In this document: piece after piece, positions 1 through 7,631 of the stretch
Position numbering within the stretch: the stretch's first letter is position 1
Layout of the letters: each line of letters starts with the position of its first letter
Source: Halobacterium sp. DL1
GTDB lineage: Archaea > Halobacteriota > Halobacteria > Halobacteriales > Halobacteriaceae
Reading direction: 5' to 3'
DNA length: 64,000 nucleotides
Assembly (NCBI GenBank): GCA_000230955.3
Contig: CP007060.1
Coordinates: 1,736,001 to 1,800,000 of the forward strand
The notes under the pieces: model-generated
Seen by the model: the letters and a program-made list of their open reading frames with translations, nothing else
What the model was told of the DNA's origin: nothing
The model's database searches: none
Translations under genes and position numbers: made by a program

Positions 1-1819
1 CGGCGTCGCCGCTGACCGTCACGTTCTCGACACTCCCGCTGAACCGGTAGGAGTCGACGCCGCTGCCGACGATGCCGACGACCTGTCCGTCGCTGGCGAT
101 GTCCTCCAGTTCGTCCCACTCGTTGCCGTCGCTGGTGACGACGCTCGCCGCGGCGTCCCGGGTGACTTCCTCTGTCACCGTGAACGTGTACGTCGACGCG
201 GCTTCCTTGTCCCGCGCGAACACGGAGACGCGGTGCGGGAGAGGGTCGTCTGTGCTGCCGTCGGACGTGCTGCCATCAGACGTGGTGTCGTCGCTCGTGC
301 TGTCGTCCGTCGTCTTCCCGGTCGACTCGTCGTAGATGGTGGCGCCGTCGGCGACGAGTTCCTCGAACGTCGTCGTGACGCCGTTGAGCGCCAGCGTGTA
401 GTCGTAACCGTCGTCGAGCGCGTAGTCGACGACTGTGCCGGTGAACCGGAAGGAGTCCAGTTCGTCGGGCCCGAGGTTGTTGATCTCGACCTGCGTGTTC
501 CCGTCCGAGAGCGTCGTGATGGAGTCGCTGCCGGACTCGGCGTGCTCGCCGAGCGTCGCGTCGCCGCTCACGACCACGTCGAGGTCGAAGTCGCCAGCGA
601 CTGCGTCGCTGGACGTGGGGTTATCGGGGTCGCCGTGGAGAACGAGCGTGTGCTCGTACTCCGTCGTCGTGGTCTCCTCCTCGGTCGGCTCCTGGGTGGT
701 CGTGCCGCTACCGCTCCCAAAAGGGCCGACGTCGGAGCCAACACCCTCGATTTCGTCGGCGACGGCGTAGCCAGTGATCTCCGAGGGGAGGGGCACCGTG
801 ACCTCCTGGTCCGTGAGTCCGTTCCCGGAGTAGTCCGGCTGGATGCCGCGGTTGCCCGAGCCGGAGAACGTGCAGTCCTCGATGGTGACGGTGCAGTCAC
901 CGCCGGTCTTGTCGCGGACGACCCAGCCGTCGGTGTCGTTGTGGAAGTGGCAGTTCCGGATCTCGACGTTGGCGCCCGGCGCTTCGTCGTGGATCTCGAC
1001 CAGGTCGGCCGTGCCGGTGACGTCGAGGTAGACGACGTAGCAGTTCTCGATGACGAAGTTGCCCGGGTAGCGCATCCGGATGCCGCGGGCGTACGAACCG
1101 GCCTCGTAGTCGCTTCGTGTCTGCTGGGTCACGGCGACCAGGCAGTTCCGGATGTACGTCGTGTGGTCCATCGGGTTCGACGTCCCGGCGCTCTCTCGGT
1201 GACCGACACGGATGTTGGCGATGTTGTTGTTGACCGCTGCGACGTTCTCGTACGTCGCCGGTGCTTTGTCGGTGTACGCGCCGTTGTTCGCCATCCACGC
1301 GATCGCGGAGTTCCGGACGGTCGTCCGCTCACTGCCACCGTCGGGGTGGTAGAACGCGCGGTCCTCGCCCTGGCCGCCGCCCTCCGGCCAGATGAAGCCG
1401 TCGACGACGCTGCCCGGGTGGAGGTCGAGACCGGACTTCGACTGTGGGTTGTCGCCGCGGACCACGACGTTCTCGAGTGTCCCCTCGACGGAGCCGGACA
1501 TCGTGCCGGACTCGAGATTCCAGACGACGTCGCCAGGGTTCCCCTCGCCGACGAGCGAGTCGCCGGACGCGATGTCCACGCCCGAGCCGCTCCACGAGTA
1601 CTCGCCAGCGGGGATGGTGACGTCGCCACTCGCGTCGAGGAACTCTTCGACACTGCCCTGAGCCCGCGCATTGCCGAGTAGGGTCGTGCTACCGCCGATT
1701 GCGGCGGCCGCACCGACTGTCTTGATGAACGTCCGCCGGCTGGTAGACGGAGCTTTCTCGTCGCTCGCGTCGGTAGGAGTCTCTTTCTGCGTTTCGTCGT
1801 CGTTGTGGCGTTTCGCCAT
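1..1819 (-). CDS. secreted right-handed beta-helix protein (C-terminus beyond window)
   Basis: Reading on the minus strand from ATG at 1819, the frame stays open to the window edge (606 codons seen), so the protein is truncated by the window. The N-terminus has a twin-arginine signal (SRRTFIK near residues 28-34, then a hydrophobic stretch ending AQG), so export as a folded protein is expected. The middle has short repeats of the parallel beta-helix type, such as RGIRMRYPGNFVIENCYVVYLDV. An acidic Thr/Ser/Glu linker follows, then two related beta-sandwich-like modules containing DSFRFTGTV and DSYRFSGSV. Its helix part resembles that of the lipoprotein at 5384-6826, so the two are probably paralogues. 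A pectate-lyase-like or carbohydrate-binding surface role is inference. Confidence 0.8.
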   Translation of the reverse strand, partial: MAKRHNDDETQKETPTDASDEKAPSTSRRTFIKTVGAAAAIGGSTTLLGNARAQGSVEEFLDASGDVTIPAGEYSWSGSGVDIASGDSLVGEGNPGDVVWNLESGTMSGSVEGTLENVVVRGDNPQSKSGLDLHPGSVVDGFIWPEGGGQGEDRAFYHPDGGSERTTVRNSAIAWMANNGAYTDKAPATYENVAAVNNNIANIRVGHRESAGTSNPMDHTTYIRNCLVAVTQQTRSDYEAGSYARGIRMRYPGNFVIENCYVVYLDVTGTADLVEIHDEAPGANVEIRNCHFHNDTDGWVVRDKTGGDCTVTIEDCTFSGSGNRGIQPDYSGNGLTDQEVTVPLPSEITGYAVADEIEGVGSDVGPFGSGSGTTTQEPTEEETTTTEYEHTLVLHGDPDNPTSSDAVAGDFDLDVVVSGDATLGEHAESGSDSITTLSDGNTQVEINNLGPDELDSFRFTGTVVDYALDDGYDYTLALNGVTTTFEELVADGATIYDESTGKTTDDSTSDDTTSDGSTSDGSTDDPLPHRVSVFARDKEAASTYTFTVTEEVTRDAAASVVTSDGNEWDELEDIASDGQVVGIVGSGVDSYRFSGSVENVTVSGDA

Positions 1820-2352
1820 GGACCGGTAGATTGGGGTTACCTAAAAAGGGATTCTGACGGGGTAGCCGTCCGACGGTAGTAGGATGCTCCTTCTTGCGGA
1901 CAGATGGATGCAAGATAGGGACGAGTTAGATACCAGATAAAGGTGAACGACGGTAGATACCCCTTACCCATCTATAGAAGCGGCTTTCGAGGCGGAAGGT
2001 GTTGGCTACTGTGACTGTCGAGGCGGTACGAGCGGCGTACTTGGGGAAGCAGCAGCCTATTCCGCGGGTAAGAGGCTCTTACCAGGCGTCGAGGCGGCGA
2101 TTTAGGCGTATTCTGCCTCGCACCCGACGTCGAGTACTCTGCGGGGGGAAGCGGTAGGGAGGACAGTACGCGCGTCGCGAAGGACGCGTGACCTACGACC
2201 GCAGGACACTGCGCTCCAGGCGCATCGTGGTCCGCGTGAGCGTTCACAGGACGCTGCTCGCACTGCTAGACGTAGGTACCAAGAGAAGGCATCGGGCAGA
2301 CTGTACAGCAAGCTACTGTGACCGCTCTCGGTCACCGAGCGTGTGCTCGGCC
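1820..2352. other. intergenic region, no gene recognised
   Basis: No frame here has haloarchaeal-looking protein composition; the open frames are Arg/Ser-rich shadows. The stretch 1900-1980 is clearly AT-richer than its surroundings. A perfect palindrome (8-base arms, one central base) sits at 2067-2083. The region separates two minus-strand genes and holds the upstream promoter of the beta-helix gene. Confidence 0.6.
1841..1850 (-). promoter_or_regulatory. TATA-like element for the beta-helix gene
   Basis: On the minus strand a T-rich CCCTTTTTAG lies 22-31 nt before the ATG at 1819, the usual place for a haloarchaeal TATA box serving a nearly leaderless mRNA. Position and composition are the only evidence. 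Confidence 0.4.
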
Positions 2353-2646
2353 CTACGTCCAGATCTCGATGACGCCCGCGCCGGTGATGCGGACGTCGAC
2401 ACCGTCGTGCGTGAACGAGAGTTCGAGGCGCGGCGAGTCCGAGTTGGTTAGGAGTGCGTCGAGTGCGTCTGCGTCGACGCTGTGCTGTAGTGGGTCGAGC
2501 TCCGTCTGCTCTTTCCCCGTCGCTTCCGCGACTGCCTCCGCGACAGCGGTGCTCGGGTTCCCGTAGGAGGTCCAGTCCGACCGGAAGATGCCCGTGTCAG
2601 AATCTGAACGCGTCGAATTCCGGGAAAGGTTCTTATCAGATGGCAT
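2353..2646 (-). CDS. HalOD1 output-domain protein
   Basis: A 97-residue protein consisting mainly of a HalOD1 (halobacterial output domain 1) module, a domain seen alone or attached to haloarchaeal receiver/sensor proteins. The diagnostic part is the C-terminal half: SVDADALDALL, then LELSFTHDGVDVRITGAGVIEIW. The first 25 residues are polar and probably disordered. No receiver or PAS domain is fused, so it would act as a stand-alone output module; its partner is unknown. An AT-rich element (TTAAATAAT, 2686-2694) lies 40-48 nt upstream of the ATG. Confidence 0.8.
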   Translation of the reverse strand: MPSDKNLSRNSTRSDSDTGIFRSDWTSYGNPSTAVAEAVAEATGKEQTELDPLQHSVDADALDALLTNSDSPRLELSFTHDGVDVRITGAGVIEIWT

Positions 2647-3188
2647 GGAGTTCGTTTGTCGCTGCCGTTGCTTACCGTTCGGGGGTTAAATAATCGGTGG
2701 ATTCGGGCAGAAGCTTCGCTTTGCCGGGTTCTATCGCACCGGGCCCCCGGGACGCGTGCCGACTGAACCCGATAACTACCAGGTAGGAGTCACGTTCGAG
2801 GACCGCTACTGCGTGGATTCCCACGCGGGTCGGCTGGGCGGACCGTCCGCGACGGGGAGGCCGACAATTCCGGGGCGGTACCCGGCCCGCGCGGAACAGT
2901 GACAGGCCGGTGTCAGCGAGACTCGCCGGTACAATCGGCGGACCAGACCGTCGAATCCCGTCTAAACGTCAGTCATCGCACGTTCTCACGCACCCGCTGG
3001 GCGGTCCTCTCGGCATCCCCCAGGTAGCCGCCCCATCTACCGCGACTCGGGGCCTCCTGGTCGGGAAAGAACGCAGGCGAGAAGAGAACGAACAGCCGCT
3101 GTCGACGAACGCGTGCGGGCACTGCCCCACTACCCCCGTTCGTAGCCGCCCGATCAGACACCGGGCCGGGAGCCAGCGGCGACTCTCG
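2647..3188. other. intergenic region, no gene recognised
   Basis: About 540 bases with no convincing ORF. The frames that exist (for example on the plus strand from 2910) have Arg/Pro/Ser-rich composition typical of shadows in GC-rich DNA. I saw no tRNA-like folding and no repeat unit. The left end holds the HalOD1 promoter. Confidence 0.55.
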
Positions 3189-3365
3189 TCACTCGCTCCA
3201 CGCGAGCGGCGACTCAGACCGACTCTGTGAGTTCGACGCGGCACCGTCGTCGAGCTCAGCGTTCGGCACACAGTCCATACAGTTGTGGACCGAGTCCTGG
3301 TTGTCACCGAACACTCGTGCGAACTGGACTGTCACGTGACTCCCGCAGTTTCTACACTGTGGCAT
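3189..3365 (-). CDS. small zinc-ribbon protein (DUF7563-like)
   Basis: A 58-residue protein starting at ATG 3365 (MPQCRNCGSHVTV). It has a CxxC pair at residues 4-7 and a second in HNCMDC, the signature of a small zinc ribbon. The acidic/Ser-rich tail looks unstructured. Short proteins of this type, beginning MPxCxNCGS and containing ARVFG, are widespread in haloarchaea. I chose 3365 over the in-frame ATG five codons upstream because the zinc knuckle starts there and a TATA-like element lies about 30 nt further up. Function unknown; a nucleic-acid- or protein-binding role is inference. Confidence 0.75.
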   Translation of the reverse strand: MPQCRNCGSHVTVQFARVFGDNQDSVHNCMDCVPNAELDDGAASNSQSRSESPLAWSE

Positions 3366-3725
3366 CGTTGATGTACGCACAGGCCACGGATTTGGTTATA
3401 CACCTCCTTCACCCGGGGCCCACTTCGTCCGGTTACCCGGGAAGCCCGCCCCGTCCCCGCAGCGGCGCTGTGCGTGCCTCTCGGCCGCCGAGTGGTCCCG
3501 TTACCAGCCAGATAACTGAGCGCTGAGGCTATCGACTGTAACCGCGGCTTACCATCTGTGGTCCGCCGAGAGCGCCTCGCCCCGTTCGAACCCGTCGCAG
3601 TCTGTCGGTTCTTTCGAATCAGTCGTGGCCATCGTCCGCGTAGCTGCAGTATTACAATGCGCTCGTCAGGCGTGAGCGTGACCGGTGACGACGCCGGACA
3701 GCGGCGCCCCGTCACCTGATTGACT
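3366..3725. other. divergent intergenic region
   Basis: This region lies between the start of the zinc-ribbon gene and the start of the PRC-barrel-like gene and probably carries both promoters. A plus-strand AT-rich TATTACA occurs near 3651-3657, about 70 nt before the ATG at 3726. No ORF with plausible composition is present. Confidence 0.5.
3391..3402 (-). promoter_or_regulatory. TATA element of the zinc-ribbon gene
   Basis: On the minus strand TGTATAACCAAA lies about 26-37 nt before the ATG at 3365. It is a weaker match (TAACCAA) to the TAACAAA-type element found upstream of several other genes in this part of the window. Confidence 0.45.
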
Positions 3726-3962
3726 ATGGTACGCGCGTTCAACGCCGACGACAAGGGGAAGAAAGTGATGACGAACGACGGCGACAGCGTCGGAACCGTC
3801 CAGGAGGTCGAGGAGGACACCGCGCACGTCCAGCCGGACAGCGACCTGTCGACGAGCATCCGCCAGCGCCTGGGGTGGGCGAAGGACGACAAGGAGATGT
3901 TCGCGCTCGACAACTCCCACGTGCGCTCGTTCACCGACGACGAGGTGTATCTGAAGGACTGA
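3726..3962 (+). CDS. PRC-barrel-like small protein
   Basis: A 78-residue acidic protein. The sequence MVRAFNADDKGKKVMTNDGD followed by SVGTVQEVEEDTAHVQPD matches the small beta-barrel (PRC-barrel-like) proteins common in haloarchaea, in which 'GKKV' and 'G..VGTV' mark the first strands. The downstream LRWTDD-type segment appears as RLGWAKDDKEMF. I start at ATG 3726; an in-frame TTG two codons earlier is unlikely. It is convergent with the TraB-like gene, with only 7 bases between stops. The cellular role of these proteins is not known. Confidence 0.75.
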   Translation: MVRAFNADDKGKKVMTNDGDSVGTVQEVEEDTAHVQPDSDLSTSIRQRLGWAKDDKEMFALDNSHVRSFTDDEVYLKD

Positions 3963-3969
3963 GTCCGCC

Positions 3970-4731
3970 TCAGGCGCTCCCGGCGCCGCGAACCGCAGCC
4001 TCGATGCCGTCGAGGTGGCCGTAGCCGACGACGGCGACGACCGACGACTCTTTTCGCATCGCGGCGAGCCGACGCCCCATGAACCGTTCCCGGGTCGCGT
4101 CGAGAATGCGGGTCGCTTTCGGCGGGTCGAACGCGCGCAGCAGCGTGCTGCTGCGCTGGAGGTGCGATCGCTCGTGCGCGGCCTGCTCTGTGGGCGACGC
4201 TTCGGGGGTGCAGTCGTACGTGCGCGTCCGCTCGAACCCGCTGCCGAGCCACCGGTCCGAAACTCCCGCATGGCGGAGACAGCCGAGCGCGGTGTGGGTG
4301 ACGAACCGCCCGAAACCGTACACCGCGCGGGCGGCCGTCTCGAGGTTCGGGTCGGCCGCCCGCAGCTCCGAGAAGAGGGCGCCGACCGAGTGCCGACCGG
4401 GGACGTCGATGCCCGCGACCTCGTCGGCCGTCGTCGCGGCGATAGCGCCGGCCATCTCGCCGCCTTCTTCGCCGCCCGCGGCGGCGTACTCCTCGAACAT
4501 CCCCACCAGAACGTCCGGCAGTTCGAGCGCGAGCGTGTCGGGGTCGAGTTCGGCTGCGACGGTTCGCGCGCGATAGACACTGGAGGGGTGGTCGTGTGCG
4601 ACGCCGACGACGACCACAGGTTCGTCGCCGCCCTCGCCGGGGATAACCCGGACGTACTCCTGTTCTAGCCGGGGGTCGTTTTCGAAGACTTCCCGGAGCC
4701 GTCTGTGGGTTTCGGACTGTTCGCCCGTCAC
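3970..4731 (-). CDS. TraB/PrgY-like protein
   Basis: A 253-residue protein of the TraB family (also called Tiki/PrgY-like). The conserved N-terminal block is VVVVGVAHDHPSSVYRARTVAAEL (residues about 40-62), followed by LALELPD, which carries the conserved Glu. The C-terminal conserved block VVAVVGYGHLDGI holds the family's GxHLxG-type motif. No C-terminal membrane segments are seen, so it is a short, soluble member, shorter than archaeal TraB proteins with a membrane domain. Family members are thought to be metal-dependent proteases or regulators of signalling peptides; that activity here is inference. The gene is divergent from the small heat-shock gene. Confidence 0.75.
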   Translation of the reverse strand: MTGEQSETHRRLREVFENDPRLEQEYVRVIPGEGGDEPVVVVGVAHDHPSSVYRARTVAAELDPDTLALELPDVLVGMFEEYAAAGGEEGGEMAGAIAATTADEVAGIDVPGRHSVGALFSELRAADPNLETAARAVYGFGRFVTHTALGCLRHAGVSDRWLGSGFERTRTYDCTPEASPTEQAAHERSHLQRSSTLLRAFDPPKATRILDATRERFMGRRLAAMRKESSVVAVVGYGHLDGIEAAVRGAGSA

Positions 4732-4795
4732 TGTCGTTCGACCGTCGTAGGGACCATCTTACCGTTGGTACAGGCCGAGTCTACTTACGTTGTGC

Positions 4796-4819
4796 GCGTC
4801 CTAACAGCGTCCTAACAAA
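4796..4819 (+). promoter_or_regulatory. tandem 11-bp repeat and TAACAAA element before hsp20
   Basis: The 11-mer GCGTCCTAACA is repeated perfectly head to tail at 4796-4806 and 4807-4817. The second copy runs into AAG, giving TAACAAA at 4813-4819, 32 nt before the ATG at 4845. This spacing suits a TATA-type core element. The upstream copy could be a second recognition site or an operator. Confidence 0.5.
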
Positions 4820-4844
4820 GCTCGCTGGCCCCGAATCGACGACG

Positions 4845-5267
4845 ATGTCCAGAAACAGCCCGTTCGGCGACTTCGAGCGCATCGTCGACGAGATGCAGAA
4901 GCGACTCGACGACTCCGGCGGCGGTGGCCAGCGAGGAACCCAGCCCAGCCTCGACGTGGTGGAGTACGACGAGGAGTTCGTCGTCAGTGTCGACCTCCCC
5001 GGCCACGAGACCGACGACGTGGAGGTCAAGCTCGTCGGACGAACGCTCACCGTGGAGACCGAGCGGTCACGCGAGGAGAGAGTCGAGGAGGACGACGGCC
5101 AGTTCATCCGCCAGGAGCGCTCCCGGAGCACCTCGAGCCAGCAGGTGGAGTTCCCGGCGAGCGTGCGGGGTAGCGACGCCGCCGCGACGATGCAGAACGG
5201 CGTGCTCACCGTTACGGTGCCGAAGACAGACACCGAACAGGACAGCACCAGGGTCGACATCGAGTGA
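4845..5267 (+). CDS. small heat-shock protein, Hsp20/alpha-crystallin family
   Basis: A 140-residue ATP-independent chaperone that holds unfolding proteins in soluble complexes. The alpha-crystallin domain spans about residues 33-135: it begins PSLDVVEYDEEFVVSVDLPGH, continues through DDVEVKLVGRTLTVETE and ends in the diagnostic GVLTVTVPK. The N-terminal arm (FGDFERIVDEMQKRL) and Gly-rich linker are typical. The C-terminal IxI-type anchor is weak. Its promoter region carries a tandem 11-bp repeat. It is transcribed alone, and the next gene has its own promoter element. Confidence 0.9.
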   Translation: MSRNSPFGDFERIVDEMQKRLDDSGGGGQRGTQPSLDVVEYDEEFVVSVDLPGHETDDVEVKLVGRTLTVETERSREERVEEDDGQFIRQERSRSTSSQQVEFPASVRGSDAAATMQNGVLTVTVPKTDTEQDSTRVDIE

Positions 5268-5342
5268 GACCGGAGAGAGCCACCGAGCGCTTCTACCGGC
5301 AGAAATCGAGGGTTCAGGCCGGGCTTACTCGACGGAATCGCT

Positions 5343-5352
5343 CCATAACAAA
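5343..5352 (+). promoter_or_regulatory. TAACAAA-type promoter element
   Basis: CCATAACAAA with TAACAAA at 5346-5352, 38 nt before the ATG at 5384. It has the same core and similar spacing as the elements at 4813, 14042, 15057 and 15390. Confidence 0.45.
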
Positions 5353-5383
5353 CCCGCTTGGCTAGCATCGTTCTACCATCACT

Positions 5384-6826
5384 ATGAACCGCCGGACGGT
5401 CCTCTCCAGCATCGGCACCGCCGCACTCGTCGCCGTCGCCGGTTGTGGCGGTTCTCAGGACCAGCAGTCGACGACGGGGGACGGACAGCCCGACTCGGAC
5501 GGGTCGGGCGGTCCACCGTCGCAACCACCGGGGAACGAACAGTACCCGCGGTCGCTCGCCGAGGAGTTCGGCTTCGACGAGGTCGTGAACTTCGGCGAGA
5601 TGGGCGCCGACCAGACGGGGAACCGACCCGCGGACGACCTGTTCAAGGAGCATCTGGTGGACAACCGACTGCTCTACCTGCCGCCCGGCCGCTACCGCGT
5701 CACCGACACGCTGATGTTCGGCGGCGGTGGCAGCGACCGCCTCGGCATTGTGGGTGAGAACGCGACCATCGTCCCACCGGACGGGTTCCAGGGCGTCATG
5801 TTCGGCTTCGGCTACCCGTCGACGCTCTCGGAGTTGCTGGTGGAAGGACTCACGTTCGACTGCACCGCGAAGAACACGGGTGTCCGCCCCTTCTTCGTGA
5901 GCGCCGACGACCAGATCGTCGCGAAGAACCTCACGGTCCGCGGGGAGATCGACGTCAGACAGGACGTCCTCCGGTTCGACGTGACGAGCAAGTCGGGCCA
6001 GGCGCTCGTCAGGGACGTCAACCTGCCCGACGGCGGCGTCCCGGGGATGGGTGTCACCGGCATGGAGGTCGGCGACAAGAACCACGGCGACATCAGGTTC
6101 GTGGACTGCCACGTCGCCGGCTTCCCGGACAACGGCCTCTACGCGGACCCGCCGGAAGGGCGAGTAGAGGTGCTCGGCGGAACGTTCCTCAACAACGGCA
6201 TCGCGGGCGTGCGCATCGAGACAGCGAACGAGAGCGTCGTCCGCGGCGTGCACGTCCGCTGCGACGACGCCTCGGGCGCCGGCGAGAACATGCGGGGCAT
6301 CCGTCTCCGGAGCGGCAAGTCGTTGCTCGTCGAGGACTGCCTGGTGGAGATGCTCGACGTCACGACGAGCGACGGCGCGGTGACGTTCTCCTCGGAGCTC
6401 GGCTCCGCGACGGTCCGCAACTGCCAGATCAAGGTCGACGCCGACAAGGTCAACGCCGTCCGCATCAAGGAGCCGATGGGGGAGGGCGCCGAACGGGGGC
6501 CGTTCCGCTGTGAGAACGTGGTCATCACCGGGTCGGCTGCCGGCGGCGAGGCCATCCAGGCGGCGAACCGCAACGGCTGCAAGTTCGACAGCGTCTGCGT
6601 CCACCAGACTGGCGAGAACCGGGACGGTTTGGTCGCGGACAACGTCGTCGGGGAACTCCAGAACGCGTACATCTCCGTCACGGGCGACCCGATCTCCGCG
6701 AAGGACTCCGTCATCACCCGGACGAACGTCAACATGAACTCGCGGCCGGGGAAGACCAGCGCGGACATCGACCGCTACTGCAACGCCGCCGAGACCACCG
6801 GGGACCCCCACCCGAACGAGGAGTAA
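5384..6826 (+). CDS. beta-helix lipoprotein (Tat/lipobox)
   Basis: A 480-residue exported lipoprotein. The N-terminus MNRRTVLSSIG with VAVAGCGG is a twin-arginine signal ending in a lipobox, with Cys21 as the lipid-modified residue. Residues about 22-50 form a Gly/Ser/Asp tether. The rest is a right-handed parallel beta-helix of the pectate-lyase-like superfamily, opened by NFGEMGADQTGNRPADDLF, the family's usual entry motif. The stretch MRGIRLRSGKSLLVEDCLV followed by EMLDV aligns with RGIRMRYPGNFVIENCYVVYLDV of the protein at 1-1819, so the two are paralogues. A surface polysaccharide-modifying or -binding role fits the neighbouring sugar operon, but no catalytic residues are assigned. Confidence 0.85.
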   Translation: MNRRTVLSSIGTAALVAVAGCGGSQDQQSTTGDGQPDSDGSGGPPSQPPGNEQYPRSLAEEFGFDEVVNFGEMGADQTGNRPADDLFKEHLVDNRLLYLPPGRYRVTDTLMFGGGGSDRLGIVGENATIVPPDGFQGVMFGFGYPSTLSELLVEGLTFDCTAKNTGVRPFFVSADDQIVAKNLTVRGEIDVRQDVLRFDVTSKSGQALVRDVNLPDGGVPGMGVTGMEVGDKNHGDIRFVDCHVAGFPDNGLYADPPEGRVEVLGGTFLNNGIAGVRIETANESVVRGVHVRCDDASGAGENMRGIRLRSGKSLLVEDCLVEMLDVTTSDGAVTFSSELGSATVRNCQIKVDADKVNAVRIKEPMGEGAERGPFRCENVVITGSAAGGEAIQAANRNGCKFDSVCVHQTGENRDGLVADNVVGELQNAYISVTGDPISAKDSVITRTNVNMNSRPGKTSADIDRYCNAAETTGDPHPNEE

Positions 6827-6900
6827 CCCACTCCGTACTCGGGCTGTGGACGAAACCCTGTAATCGCCATCAGGCGAGGTCTAACGCCTCGCAAGCGCGT

Positions 6901-6911
6901 CTATAACAATG
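6901..6911 (+). promoter_or_regulatory. promoter element for the polysaccharide operon
   Basis: CTATAACAATG with TAACAAT at 6904-6910, upstream of the operon starting at 7056. It resembles the TAACAAA elements nearby, but the distance to the first large gene is about 150 nt, so the transcript would have a leader. That leader contains a 33-codon ORF. Confidence 0.4.
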
Positions 6912-6957
6912 AGACGTTCGCGGGATAAACCGACAACCGCCACCGGCGGTGTCGACA

Positions 6958-7059
6958 ATGTCTCCACGAACCAAACCTATCCGAACCGCCCGGCCGAACC
7001 GACCCGAGAGCCGCGCATCGAGCGCTGAACGTCGCCACGTGGGAGGAGGGGAACGATGA
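6958..7059 (+). CDS. possible 33-aa leader ORF
   Basis: An ATG at 6958 opens a 33-codon Arg/Pro/Ser-rich frame whose TGA overlaps the ATG of the acetyltransferase gene in an ATGA (7056-7059). The start-stop overlap is like those between the downstream genes and would allow translational coupling. The composition is not convincingly protein-like, and a strong GGAGGAGG ribosome-binding site within the ORF (about 7041-7048) could serve the next gene by itself. Confidence 0.2.
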   Translation: MSPRTKPIRTARPNRPESRASSAERRHVGGGER

Positions 7060-7631
7060 CTGACGCCGCATTCGGTCCCGAAGCCGACGTCCACCCAGAC
7101 GCGACGCTCGGCGAACGAACGGACGACGAGCCGACCATCGGTGCGGAGCCGACCATCCGCAGGGGAACCGTCGTCTACGCCGACGTAGAAATCGGCGACC
7201 GGTTCACCACCGGTCACGACGCCCTGGTCCGCGAGGACACCACCATCGGCGACGACGTGCTCGTCGGTACGCAGGCAGTCATCGACGGCGCCTGCACCAT
7301 CGGCGACGGGACGCGCCTCCAGACGGGCGTCTACCTCCCCGCGAACACGACTGTCGGCGACCGCGTGTTCTTCGGACCGCACGCCGTGCTCACGAACGAC
7401 CCGTACCCGCTCCGCACGGCGACAGAGCTCGTGGGTCCGACCATCGAGGACGACGCTTCCATCGGCGCGAACGCGACGATCCTCCCAGGCGTCACTGTCG
7501 GCGAGGGCGCGTTCGTGGCCGCGAACGCCGTCGTCACCGAGGACGTCCCACCGGAGACGCTGGCGGTCGGCTCGCCGGCCGTCCACGAACCGCTGCCGGA
7601 GGAGCTCGAAGGGGGGAACGCGAGCCGATGA
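7056..7631 (+). CDS. hexapeptide-repeat N-acetyltransferase (WbpD/WlbB-like)
   Basis: A 191-residue left-handed beta-helix acyltransferase. Imperfect [LIV]GxxxX repeats run through the whole length (IGDRFTTG, IGDDVLVG, VGDRVFFGPH, IGANATILPG, VGEGAFVAANA) with the usual terminal block AVGSPAV. The His in FFGPHAVLTNDPYP is the likely catalytic base. In the WbpD/WlbB family the enzyme acetylates the 3-amino group of a UDP-2-acetamido-3-amino uronic acid using acetyl-CoA. The directly following aminotransferase, oxidoreductase and dehydrogenase make up the rest of that pathway. A GGAGGAGG sequence 7 nt upstream supports this start. Confidence 0.85.
   Translation: MTDAAFGPEADVHPDATLGERTDDEPTIGAEPTIRRGTVVYADVEIGDRFTTGHDALVREDTTIGDDVLVGTQAVIDGACTIGDGTRLQTGVYLPANTTVGDRVFFGPHAVLTNDPYPLRTATELVGPTIEDDASIGANATILPGVTVGEGAFVAANAVVTEDVPPETLAVGSPAVHEPLPEELEGGNASR

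Noticed and set aside
233-1681. 482-codon plus-strand frame
   Set aside because: Antisense of the Tat-exported beta-helix gene, which has a proper signal and repeat structure.
2011-2156. GTG-initiated short plus-strand ORF after an AT-rich box
   Set aside because: Highly basic, Arg-rich composition atypical of haloarchaeal proteins; no family resemblance.
2700-2960. Possible structured RNA or tRNA in the GC-rich gap
   Set aside because: No T-loop, anticodon stem or acceptor pairing could be drawn.
4781-6811. 676-codon minus-strand frame opposite hsp20 and the beta-helix lipoprotein
   Set aside because: GC-rich antisense shadow; both plus-strand genes have signal peptides or domains and promoters.
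6871-6895. Hairpin-like AGGCG/CGCCT near the polysaccharide operon
   Set aside because: Only five paired bases with an eight-base loop; not distinguishable from chance in GC-rich DNA.
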